Assembly: GCA_032716605.1 (NCBI GenBank)
Contig: CM064480.1
Span: forward strand, 29,078,379 to 29,142,378
Source of the DNA: Paralithodes platypus
Lineage: Eukaryota; Arthropoda; Malacostraca; Decapoda; Lithodidae
DNA length: 64,000 nt
Reading direction: 5' to 3'
The translations under genes and the position numbers were made by a program. Below are positions 9,582-18,876 of the stretch, in pieces; positions within the stretch are counted from its first letter, which is position 1; each line of letters opens with the position of its first letter. Under the pieces are notes generated by a model. That model saw only the letters and a list, made by a program, of their open reading frames with translations, did not search any database and was not told where the DNA came from.

Positions 9582-9960
9582 TAAATTGAGAGTATATTAC
9601 ACAAACTGTAGGAGTCTATGTAACAAAATGAACGAACTTAGAGCCCTTGTTAGCAAAGAAAATATAGACATAATAGCGCTAACTGAAACGTGGATTAATA
9701 CAGAAACCAGGCATTTTTTTAGCAGAATTTGATATACCAGGATATAGTTTGTTTATATATGACCGAACAAGTAAGAGGGATGGCCAGCTCGGCCATGACG
9801 GCAAGACAGCTCGGCCCCATGTTATGCTATGGGGCAATTTTTTAATATAGCCGTAAAAAACAATGTAACAATGAACATATGGTAAATAATGTAGAGATAG
9901 GGGACCACCTAGGAAATAGTGACCACAATTCTGTGTATTTTAATATACAATGGAAAGGTA
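9582..9960 (+). pseudogene. LINE ORF2 endonuclease (APE-type), internally deleted
   Basis: The first half of an exonuclease-endonuclease-phosphatase domain is readable (RVYYTNCRSLCNKMNELR, then ALTETWI, which contains the catalytic-region Glu). A slip in a T7 run at about 9715 shifts the frame into EFDIPGYSLF. About 70 bases of unrelated sequence with a repeated CAGCTCGGCC follow (about 9784-9840), and the domain resumes only at its C-terminal block (LGNSDHNSV, catalytic SDH). Roughly 100 central residues are missing, so the nickase cannot be functional. Confidence 0.75.
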
Positions 9961-10882
9961 ATACCAGAGAGAATACAACATTAATACCGGACTTCAGAAA
10001 AGCCAATTATGGTGGGTTAAGAAGAGCCCTATTAGCTGACCCTATGGTCAAAAAATTAAGTCGATCCAGGTGTCCAAATGAGTGTACCCCTTCTCAGGCA
10101 CCTGTCATCTTAAGTCAGGAAGAGACGTCAACCTTGGTAGATACATACGATAATTTTATCGAGTCAGTATTCAATGCACAAAATAAATACATCCCCAAAA
10201 GAAAATTTAGATCAACACAGAACCAACCCAAATGGATGAATAATAGACTATTAGATCTTCTAGGACAAAAGAGAGGAATATATAGAAAAATTAGGAAAGG
10301 CGAAATTCACCTACTTGCTTACTATCAGAATCTATCAAGACAGGTAAAAAAGGATATTAGGAAAGAAAAAAGAAATTATGAAATTAAGGTTGCCAATGAC
10401 TCAAAAAATAATCCTAAAGCTTTTTACCAACTATATAAATCAAAGGTTAGAGATGTAATTGGTCCCCTTAAAACTTCGATAGGAGAAATGACAGAACATG
10501 ATTTAGAAATGTGCAGTACACTAAATAGTCAATTTCTTTCCGTTTTCACTAATGAAAATTTGGCACAGTTTCCAGAAGTTCGTAAGGTATATAGCGATAG
10601 TATAGAAAATAGGTTAAGTACGGTTACTATAAGTAGAAATGATGTGCTTAAGGAAATTGACAGACTGAAACCTCATAAATCGCCTGATCCTGATGAGGTA
10701 TATGCTAGAATATTAAAAGAATGTAGGGATGAGTTAAGTTACCCATTAAAATTTTTATTTAACAAGTCATTGGAGACAGGTATAGTTCCAGAAGCTTGGA
10801 AGCTTGCAAACGTAGTTCCGATCTTCAAAAAAGGTGACAAATCAATAGCATCCAATTACCGTCCCATGAGTCTTACATCAAT
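9879..10882 (+). pseudogene. LINE ORF2 part 1: linker and N-terminal RT
   Basis: Open from the end of the endonuclease (SDHNSVYFNIQ) through a basic linker to the first RT motifs (SLETGIVPEAWKLANVVPIFKKGD, written here as two adjacent blocks SLETGIVPEAW and KLANVVPIFKKGD; then SNYRPMSLTSI). At 10883 the frame runs into the solo LTR and ends at 11057 in LTR sequence. It matches the N-terminal part of the frame at 34697-36523 closely, with DPDEV here where that copy has GPDEV. Confidence 0.85.
10878..10882. repeat. Target-site duplication TCAAT (left, solo LTR)
   Basis: TCAAT at 10878-10882 is repeated at 14454-14458 directly after the LTR. The uninterrupted LINE at 60537-62163 has a single TCAAT at the same place. 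Confidence 0.9.
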
Positions 10883-10886
10883 TAAA

Positions 10887-11057
10887 ATGCCCCAGAACAA
10901 GAAGCCCACCACAGAAGCCACGAGCGAACACCACACAGAAACACCCGAAAGAAAGGTCCACAGAACGAAAGGACCAGCTGACCGAGCCAGCCAATTCAGA
11001 CAGGCCCAAGCCCGCAGGGCTAAGCAGCTCCAGGCCGCACCCACATACCCCTTCTAA
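10887..11057 (+). CDS. Small basic ORF at the LTR 5' edge (copy 1)
   Basis: The LTR terminus itself contains an ATG (positions 5-7 of the LTR) that opens a 56-codon frame ending TTCTAA. The product is rich in Lys, Arg, Gln, Ala and Thr (starts MPQNKKPTTEATSEHH). The same frame and length are open in the other two LTR copies at 18881-19051 and 30136-30306. It resembles no family I know. The frame could be chance conservation, since LTRs of one element are alike by descent. Confidence 0.3.
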   Translation: MPQNKKPTTEATSEHHTETPERKVHRTKGPADRASQFRQAQARRAKQLQAAPTYPF

Positions 11058-12476
11058 ACTGACCATTTTCCACACCTCACGTACACTACCCCCTCGTGCC
11101 CTACACTTCTAGCTACAAAGATGATGAACAGGAATATACATTCATATTAAAAACACCCATGCCCTGTCCCTACGTTGAGCCAATGCCAACACATCAGACA
11201 GCCATAATTATATCTATGTATGTTCTTACATCCGAGAAGTAAATGTTATATACCTTAGAAGTTAATACACCCATGCTGTCCCTAGGTTTAAGATATTCAT
11301 ATTAACATACCCTAACATATCTTGTCTTGCCAGACTAAGTTTCTGAAGACCCATCCCCCCATAAAATCTATGTATTTAATCCTTAGTTTAAGTATTAATG
11401 TTCACCTCCCCTAACATATCTTGTCTTGCCAGACTAAGTTTCTGAAGACCCATCCCCCCCATAAAATCTAGGTATTTAATCCTTAGTTTAAGTATTAATG
11501 TTAACATCCCCTAACATATCTTGTCTTGCCAGACTAAGTTTCTGAAGACTCATCACCCATAAAATCTATGTATTCAATCCTTAGGTTAAGTATCTTTATC
11601 CGCCATTGTGTTCACCGTTTTCCATTTACTTTTCCATAATTGTCATACGTCTTCAGCTTACCTCCTTCGTATCCACAGTCCACACTACGCCATATTACTT
11701 CGTGTCCTGCACCCCTTACCCGCCTGATTCTACCTATACGATGATGAACAAGAATATACATTCATATTAAAAACACCCATGCCCTGTCCCTACGTTGAGC
11801 CAATGCCAACACATCAGACAGCCATAATTATATCTATGTATGTTCTTGCATCCGAGAAGTAGATGTTATATACCTTAGAAGTTAATACACCCATGCTGTA
11901 ACGTAATCCTTACCCCAATCAGAGATTGTATAGATGACCTTTGTTACCAGTATCTATCATAGTACCTCGAAACAATAACGCAGTACCCCTACGAACTGCC
12001 GCTTTCCTTGGGTCTATATTTCATAGTAAACGCAGTTCCCAGGGACACATAGACGTACACAAAAAGCGCGTCAAATAATAGGTTAATAACCCCTCGTATG
12101 TACGAGAAATAATACACCATGTTTTTCCTTACTTTATCCACACGTCACGCACACACCTACAGTTAACCTCCTTCTCCCCCACCGCCCCACAGTCCACATG
12201 ATTCGATCTTTTCCAGACTCATATACCACCCCGTATTTGCATCCCCCGGTAGCATTTGACTAACGTACTTTCACTGTCTTTTCAAACTCCAATATCAATT
12301 GTAGCCTAATGCCACCCCCAAGCCCAGGGACCTTAGGGGCAAACTTCCCTGTAGCCCCTGAGCTTCCCCCCCTCTCATTAAGACACCCGCGCTTCTCGAC
12401 TCTTGTCCGACCTAGCCTCTCTCTCATACCTCTTGAAGATCCTTGAATTTTCCGTTGCTAACGCTCTCCAACCTTT

Positions 12477-12507
12477 TATATATATACTCCTATCCAGCCT
12501 ACCTTCA
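12477..12507 (+). promoter_or_regulatory. LTR core promoter, TATA plus initiator (solo LTR)
   Basis: TATATATA at 12477-12484 lies 30 bases before the A of TTCAGTT at 12507, an arthropod-type initiator. This marks a likely U3/R border about 1.6 kb into the LTR. In the paired LTRs the initiator is TTCACTT (20468 and 31723). Confidence 0.5.
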
Positions 12508-14312
12508 GTTAGTAGGCCAGAACAACATTAGCACTTTACTAACCCCTTGCATGCCATCTATTCTCTTACAACCCATTCACAACCCTGCACCCCATGGTCG
12601 TCGGTGCGAGGCTCGCCGCCTTGCCAGTAACTAATTTCTATTGCCATACTTCCAGATAAATGTGGCAGAGTTAACAACCAGTCTCCACCACATCCAGCAA
12701 GCCATGCAATTAACAGCCAACCGAGTACACCCAGCTAGCCAAGGCACCTTCGGTTTTGATATTAAGAACACCCACATCTGTCTCATAAACAGAGGGTTAT
12801 TACAAACACTGGTGATATGGCAAGCCTCTAGCCACAGCCGCCGGACGACCATCCCAGAGGGAGAGCGCCCGGCTACCCCTTTTTACCCACCCGAGGAGGG
12901 AGACCCCCACCCCCGCGGAGGTATACCTGACCCCTGTTTTGACTTCCGGGTCATTGCCAGGTAGCCTAGGAATTCTTCCTATCAATGAACTAACCATGCA
13001 TGTCTAACCCCCTTACTCACTTCTCTATACCCACAATAAGCCATCCACCTGTTTTGCATACTCGGATAGTCAAATTAGCACCTCAGCTATGCAATAGAAC
13101 AAAGACTGAGCAATATAAGAGAGACGCCCCTATCACAGCTGTCCCAGTCCTCCCCGCAAAGTAGATCCAGTCTCCCTTCCATAAATACTTCCAGTATAGC
13201 CAAAATAGTACCTTTTACTAAGGCTCAGTTATATCACAAATTGATGGCTTCCTATAGCCATGTGCCACAACAGTAATTACCATCTTACCCAGTCCCCATA
13301 TCTATTGAGAGCTCAAATAAGTCCATAAGACTCGAGATCCCTATTGTCTACAGGGTCCAGAACCGAACCTATAAACCTAGCTCCCGCCCCCAGTCAAATC
13401 AGTTGAAAGTTAGACACCAACCAGTGGTCACTACCCTGAAGTTAACCTCTAGCTCTGCCCTTGTGTTGTTCCTGAGTTGAGAGATTCCCGAGCCGGCAGA
13501 CTCCATGGCAGAAGTTAAATAGAAGATCTGTCCATGTACAAGTCCTAACGTGCACCTTATAACCTTCACACAAATTCGTGGGTATATAAGTGTGTAGCCA
13601 GCAACGATCGTCAAGAGATCCGACTTGAGAACTTCCTACATTTTGGACTACCTGGACGGCCGAGGAACCAGTCGTTAGCCCCCAACATCACCGGAAGCAA
13701 GATAACCAGGACCAGATCTACAAATACTATTCAAGATTCATGTTGCTAGTACTAAGTGTTGTAGTACCAGTTTGACACTCACTTATTAACTTTCTATGAA
13801 GTGGCTATAACCTTGCCCAGTGTAACTCATATTTAACCATTCCATTTGGGACGTACTAAGCGTATCAGTGCTCATTAATTAACAGGCGACATTGACTCTC
13901 GTAATTACCTTATTCAGATATTAAAACTCTAGTGATATCTAACGTTCGCCCACTGATTTGTGTTCTACGTATTTCTGCCATAAGAATATAAAACTTAGAT
14001 CAGTACCCCCATGAGGTTACTAGAGATTCCGTGTTCTACAATATACGCGTGTCTAATTCTAACTGTGAGCTGCTACTTGGGCATGCGACCAGCCAGTAAG
14101 AGATCAAATCAGTGAAATTGAATTACATGAATATATTGAGGTCTTCCAGTAAAATAAAACTTGCTAATTAAACCCGTGATAAGAAGAGTATACCTGAACG
14201 TTGGAAGTGGGAGAATAGGCTCCATCCAGATCCGCTAATGCTAGCAGTTCCCTTCTATTATTTGTTTTGTACGAGAATTACTATCTTTCCATGCTCTTTA
14301 TTTACTTACTTC

Positions 14313-14318
14313 AATAAA
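14313..14318 (+). terminator. LTR polyadenylation signal (solo LTR)
   Basis: AATAAA followed by GT/T-rich sequence (TGTGTTTATTTTGTGTT). The equivalents are at 22272-22277 and 33526-33531. Confidence 0.55.
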
Positions 14319-14458
14319 CTTGTGTCTTGTTACCGTGTGTTTATTTTGTGTTCTCTATTCCTCATACCTTGTATTGTGCATGCAGCCTTATATACCCAGT
14401 CATTTAGAACTCACATTACCCAAGTTAAACCTGTAGAAAAACAGGGCATAACATCAAT

Positions 14459-15370
14459 CATAGGAAAGCTACTAGAGTCAATTATTGCTAGTAAAATTAG
14501 AAACCACTTAGATACATTTAATTTAATAAATTCTTCTCAGCATGGATTCACTCAGGGACGTTCTTGCCTTACTAATTTGCTTAGTTTTTTCTCAGAGGTA
14601 TATGAAGCAGTAGATAATGACAAGTCATATGATATAATATATTTAGATTTCAGTAAAGCTTTCGACAGAGTCCCCCTGAGAGATTGATGAGAAAGGTTGA
14701 GGCGCATGGAATAGGTGGGGCGTTGTTGGGATGGATTAGGTCATGGCTAATTGGTAGGAAGCAGAGAGTCAGAATAAATGGTACGAAGTCAGAATGGGGA
14801 GCAGTCAAAAGTGGTGTCCCCCAGGGATCTGTATTAGGTCCTCTGTTGTTTGTTATATACATAAATGACCTTGATTTAGGTATAAATAGTAGGATAAGTA
14901 AATTTGCAGATGATACCAAAATGGGGAGAACAATTGATTCAGATAGAGATATAGAGTGCCTCCAAAGGGATCTAGATACCTTACACGAATGGTCAGTAAA
15001 TTGGCAGATGAAGTTTAACATTGACAAATGCAAGGTATTAAAGAAAGGGAAGATGCATACAAATGTTAAATATAAACTAGCTAATATGGAATTAGAAAAC
15101 TCGAATTGTGAGAAAGATCTAGGTGTGTTTGTTAGCAATGATTTGAAGCCTAGACAACAGTGTATAAGCGTTCGAAACAAGGCAAACAGGATTCTCGGGT
15201 TCATCTCTAGGAGTGTGAGTAACAGAACTGCTGATGTTATCTTAAAACTTTACTTGTCATTAGTGAGACCCCATATGGATTATGCTGTTCAATTTTGGTG
15301 TCCTTATTACAGAATGGACATAGATTCATTGGAGAGAGTACAACGTAGAATGACAAAAATGATCCATAAT
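14459..15370 (+). pseudogene. LINE ORF2 part 2: RT catalytic core
   Basis: Resumes right after the solo LTR duplication with IGKLLESII. RT motifs follow in order: HGFTQGRSC, YLDFSKAFDRV (motif A Asp), a one-base loss near 14683, SGVPQGSVLGPLL (motif B) and FADDTK (motif C catalytic pair). A C-terminal region ([26 protein letters not shown]) follows. It ends at GATCCATAAT at 15370 where the Penelope-like element begins. Apart from the one frameshift it parallels the frame at 34697-36523. Confidence 0.9.
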
Positions 15371-15806
15371 TTAAAATGTAAAACTTGCAAACTAAACAAA
15401 CCAAAATTGGGACAAGGACAATATAAAGTCAAATTAAATTTTCAAAATCGCTATGTGGAAACAACGCTTACTAAAATGAAAATTATTAAATAAAAGAACA
15501 CAATCCACCACATAGGGTGTACATTACTACATGAGCAAGTTAATCTGTTTCCCAAGCAAACTAATCGCACATATAACAACGCACTATCGTCACGTTAAAG
15601 GAAGTAGTCAAGTTTGGGAAGTCCGGGACGTTCTGGCAAATTTTACTAAACTCTGCATGAATAAAGAAACTACATGTTAAATGTCAAAATATTATTTAAA
15701 ATCAAATTTGCAATATGACAAGACATTAACAATAGTACAAAATACAAATATTGATAAGATATCTATACTATTACAAAATAATATATAAAATACAGTACAG
15801 CACTCA

Positions 15807-15829
15807 CTACCGATAGTGCTATCGGGTAG
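15807..15829. other. Hairpin in the Penelope-like 3' region
   Basis: CTACCGATAG and CTATCGGGTAG are separated by two bases and pair with a single bulge. No hammerhead core (CTGATGA and GAAA) was seen beside it. Confidence 0.5.
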
Positions 15830-16143
15830 GTACCTGTAAGCATAGCATGCCTCAAGTGACCCCTATCAATAACTACCCTACAAATAACCTACATTAATAG
15901 CACAAATAAACTAAGGAAATCGCAAAAGTAAGCAATTGATACTATCGACAATGAATACATATAATATAAAGACAAATAATTGCAAAATATGAAGTAACAA
16001 CAGATTTAAACAAAGAGTACTCTTTTAACAAGAACAATAAATTTAAAAAGATCATCAATATTAATATTAATAATAGAAAAAGAAAAAGAAAAAGATAAAC
16101 AATAAATACAGACAAAAAGTAAGCAGAGGTTATACAAGAAACT

Positions 16144-17685
16144 TCAAGTTAAAAATGCTTGATTACAATTATTGATGTCAAATTTTAGAATACAGTCACA
16201 ATAATTGACCCTAAAAAGATTACATTTAAGGAACAATTTACTTGCCTCAAAACCTCTGTCCACTAAGAGTCTGTATAGTAACCTAGCTCTAGCCCAAAAG
16301 TCATCTACTTTAGTGCAGATTTTACAAAATCTTATTAATTGGGAATAAAAACAATTATAAGTTATTTTACTATCGATATTACTACTAGGGAAAGGAAAGT
16401 TTATTACGTTAAAATTAAAATCATCAACTTTGTGATATACTTTAAGTATGCACTGTTCATTAACAATCTCTATATTTATATCAAGAAAATTTTCAACTTT
16501 ATAATTTACGTTACATTGTGTGAGGGGAATAGAATTAGGGTAAATAAGTTTAGCAACTTGATTAAAATTTAACAAATTGCAAGCGAGAATATCATCAATA
16601 TATCTACTATTATTACTTAACAATTTAGCAAGTGCTAATTTTTCTGGGATTTTATTTTTCTTGCTTCTGTCAACTAAGTCTTTTATATATTTAAATTCTA
16701 AAGCAAGCAAGAATAAGTCTGCAATTAAAGGGCTAGCATTTCCACCCATAGGAATTCCTAATATTTGTTTGAAAATGTACGGCCCGAATCTAACATAAGC
16801 ATTGAAAAGGAGGAATTTAAGGGCATCTTTAAGTTTAGTTCTATCAAAATATACAGAACTAGTGGGAGTAGAGCTAAGTGATGCATTATTAAAATATGTA
16901 TAAACATTTATGAAATAATTACCATTCCTAACGAACCTGTCAAAGTGCAAATCTATAATAAAGCAAAGCTCTGAATATACTAAATCTAAAGGCAAATTGG
17001 TATACAAAGTCGAAAAGTCGAAGCTATGTACCGAGGTAACTTTCGGCATGGTATTTATTTTATCAATAACTTCTAACGAATTGTCAACACTCCAATAATA
17101 GTTAATGCCAGTTCTTCTCATGATGGTATTACAATATCTTTTATGAGTACTTTTAATGTATTTTAAGCAATTTACGACTTGTTCTGATAGAGTTTTAGTG
17201 GTAGCAAATTTTGCTCCGGCAATAAAGCGATATTTATAAGGTCTTTTATGAAATTTAGGTAACATGTATAATTTTGCAATGCACTTGTTCTTATCAGAAA
17301 GTTTAATATCAAATGTTATATTTTTCTTGGTATGTTCATCGATTAAGTTATCAATATTCAGATTATTTTGAATTTCATAAACAGAATTACCGCAAATATT
17401 TTTACGTAATATGTTACCCTTAATACCTAATTCTTTTTCCATGTTTTCAAGATAAAATTTCTTACATGTGAAGCTATAATTATTGCTGGCTTTATCTACT
17501 GTAGTGATTACAAAATGTTTATGTAAATTTATTAAATCAGCTTTAAGCTTATTATAATTATAGTCTATAAAATCTGAAAGATTAAATTCATTTTTAAGCG
17601 AGAAAATTTTATTTCTAATTAACTTAATTAATAATTTAGACCATGCTTCTAGTTCTCTCGCATCGCAGCACGCAATTTTTAACAA
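16144..17685 (-). CDS. Penelope-like reverse transcriptase without C-terminal GIY-YIG
   Basis: 513 residues in one open frame. RT landmarks: FDFSTLYTNLP at about 218-228 (motif A), GIPMGGNASPLIADLFL at about 309-325 (motif B), YIDDIL at about 362-367 (motif C, catalytic) and FLDINIEIV after it. The GIPMG plus ADLFL style is that of Penelope-like RTs, not of LINE RTs. No GIY-YIG endonuclease follows the RT. Either the element lacks one, or it belongs to the permuted-domain PLEs (Naiad/Chlamys type), in which the endonuclease precedes RT and has been lost here by 5' truncation. Base composition is much richer in AT than the flanking LINE. The frame is uninterrupted, so the insertion may be fairly recent. 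Confidence 0.75.
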   Translation of the reverse strand: MLKIACCDARELEAWSKLLIKLIRNKIFSLKNEFNLSDFIDYNYNKLKADLINLHKHFVITTVDKASNNYSFTCKKFYLENMEKELGIKGNILRKNICGNSVYEIQNNLNIDNLIDEHTKKNITFDIKLSDKNKCIAKLYMLPKFHKRPYKYRFIAGAKFATTKTLSEQVVNCLKYIKSTHKRYCNTIMRRTGINYYWSVDNSLEVIDKINTMPKVTSVHSFDFSTLYTNLPLDLVYSELCFIIDLHFDRFVRNGNYFINVYTYFNNASLSSTPTSSVYFDRTKLKDALKFLLFNAYVRFGPYIFKQILGIPMGGNASPLIADLFLLALEFKYIKDLVDRSKKNKIPEKLALAKLLSNNSRYIDDILACNLLNFNQVAKLIYPNSIPLTQCNVNYKVENFLDINIEIVNEQCILKVYHKVDDFNFNVINFPFPSSNIDSKITYNCFYSQLIRFCKICTKVDDFWARARLLYRLLVDRGFEASKLFLKCNLFRVNYCDCILKFDINNCNQAFLT

Positions 17686-17738
17686 TTTATCTTTTAATTA
17701 GATAAATTAGATAAATTAGATTAATTAGATAATTAGAT

Positions 17739-18080
17739 ATTAGAAATCTTCCGTATAAAGAAAGGTTGAAGAAATTAGGCTTACATTCGTTAGAGAGATG
17801 CAGAGTTAGAGGGGATATGATAGAGGTGTTCAAGTGGGTTAGTGGGATTAACAAAGGGGACATGACAAATGTACTAAAGCTCAGTGATAGCGAAAGAACT
17901 CGTACCAATGGTTTCAAATTAGATAAATTTAGTTTCAGAAAAGATATAGGCAAATATTGGTTTGGTAACAGAGTTGTAGATGGGTGGACTGGACTACCAA
18001 GTGCTATAGTGGGATTAAAAACGATAGGGAGCTTTAAGATAAAATTGGATAAGCATATGGACGAGAAAGGTTGGGTGTGA
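17739..18080 (+). pseudogene. LINE ORF2 part 3: C terminus
   Basis: After the Penelope-like insert the LINE resumes (RNLPYKERLKKLGLHSLE) and reads to the natural end, DEKGWV and TGA at about 18078. The block KLDKFSFRKDIGKYWFGNRVV (given as KLDKFSFRKD and IGKYWFGNRVV) matches the copies at 34697-36523 and 60737-62104. Confidence 0.88.
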
Positions 18081-18298
18081 AGGGGGATCAGCAGGGTTGG
18101 GCCAATCAGCGCTCTGCAGACCCCCGTAATCCTGCGTTAATCTCTAACCGTTTTGGTAAGATGATCCTCAGGGTATTAGAGTGTTGAGCCTATAATTGGG
18201 CTTTGCAATTGGGGTTGTGTGGGACAGGGATCTGCCTTGCTTAGGCCAATCGGTTTTCTGCAGACTCCCATTTTCTTATGTTCTTATGTTCTTATGTT
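18081..18298 (+). other. LINE 3' UTR with two related stem-loop modules and TTCTTATG tail
   Basis: The UTR holds two diverged copies of a module, GGGATC(T/A)GCC ... GGCCAATC(G/A)GC ... CTGCAGAC, each able to pair TCTGC with GCAGA around an inner GCC/GGC pairing. It ends in ATTTTCTTATG followed by two TTCTTATG units. The second module alone recurs at the 3' end of many LINE scraps in this window. Confidence 0.75.
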
Positions 18299-18375
18299 CA
18301 ATCAGTCTTTATAAGTAGCTTATCTTCTTGCCTTGTTTCCGGATGGTTCGGAACCTCTTTCTGTATTTATCTGGT

Positions 18376-18450
18376 TGGGTGTGAATGGGATCTGCCTCGT
18401 GTGGGATGGTCGGTTCTATGCAGATTTCCGTGTTCTTATTTTCTTATGTT
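18376..18450 (+). repeat. LINE 3'-end scrap
   Basis: GGTTGGGTGTGAATGGGATCTGCC followed by a degenerate GGTCGGTTCTATGCAGA and a TTCTTATTTTCTTATG tail; the same 3' module as the LINE above, with no coding part. Confidence 0.75.
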
Positions 18451-18871
18451 TATCCGTATTTTTCTATATCTATCTTCATCTATCTGTCTATCTATATATG
18501 TTTATCTCTTTAACTATCTAAACTGTAAACATATTATCTATATATACCTTTACAAATGTGAAATGACACATTGACATACCGCGATATAATGGAGCCGATA
18601 AAGCTTCCACACTAATGAATGAATTATTCAGTGCTGCAGTGTCTTCATAATATTATGCTTCCTTTCATTTAATTTACACTAACTTTGGCTCAGTGAATTC
18701 ATCTTATTAGGAATATCCCTCACAGTCAAGATATTAAAAACAATTATCTCTCATATTTATGATATCCTTTAATATTATTAGTATTTAGTTGTTAAGATTA
18801 ACGAGATAATGATATGTGGTGAAGCGCGTGATTGCTAAGATATAATATTTCACGCCTGTGATTTTACAAAC
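18451..18871. other. AT-rich gap with (TATC)n-like stretch
   Basis: 18460-18535 is a degenerate TATC/TCTA repeat. The rest is AT-rich with no ORF or element recognised. Its right edge (TTTTACAAAC) is one unit of the minisatellite at 33673. Confidence 0.4.
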
Positions 18872-18876
18872 ATATT

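Larger units (their letters stand above)
10883..14453 (+). mobile_element. Solo LTR of the long-LTR Metaviridae element
   Basis: 3571 bases matching the LTRs at 18877-22418 and 30132-33672 end to end. They begin TAAAATGCCC and end GGGCATAACA, an imperfect inverted repeat. Flanked by TCAAT duplications and inserted in the RT of the LINE. Compared with the paired LTRs it has three rather than about one and a half copies of a roughly 100-base internal repeat (11311-11590), and it lacks a segment of about 130 bases present at 19723-19856. Solo LTRs arise by recombination between the two LTRs of a provirus. Confidence 0.93.
15371..17738 (-). mobile_element. Penelope-like element, 5' truncated, inserted in LINE ORF2
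   Basis: A 2.37-kb AT-rich insert separates the LINE segment ending ATGATCCATAAT from the one beginning ATTAGAAATC, which are contiguous in other LINE copies. It holds one minus-strand RT gene. The plus-right edge (17691-17738) is a short repeat of ATTAGATAA-like units, probably grown from target bases; no clean target duplication is seen. The AT-rich 3' part (15371-16143) has no ORF. Confidence 0.8.
8145..18298 (+). mobile_element. CR1/L2-like LINE, near full length, split by two insertions
   Basis: Order along the element: 5' UTR starting near the TCAGT-type initiator at about 8150, ORF1 with SGNH hydrolase, ORF2 with remnants of endonuclease and RT, and a 3' UTR ending in three TTCTTATG-like units at 18274-18298. 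A solo LTR (10883-14453) and a Penelope-like element (15371-17738) interrupt ORF2. Without them the element is about 4.2 kb, usual for CR1-type LINEs. The uninterrupted copies at 34707-36745 and 60537-62163 confirm both junctions. The 5' end is approximate. ORF1 has a nonsense codon and a frameshift, and ORF2 has an internal endonuclease deletion and a frameshift at about 14683, so the copy is dead. Confidence 0.88.

Noticed and set aside
14650..15204. Antisense ORFs opposite LINE RT (also 35485-36015 and 61245-61898)
   Set aside because: They recur in every LINE copy and mirror RT codons, with no independent domain or start.
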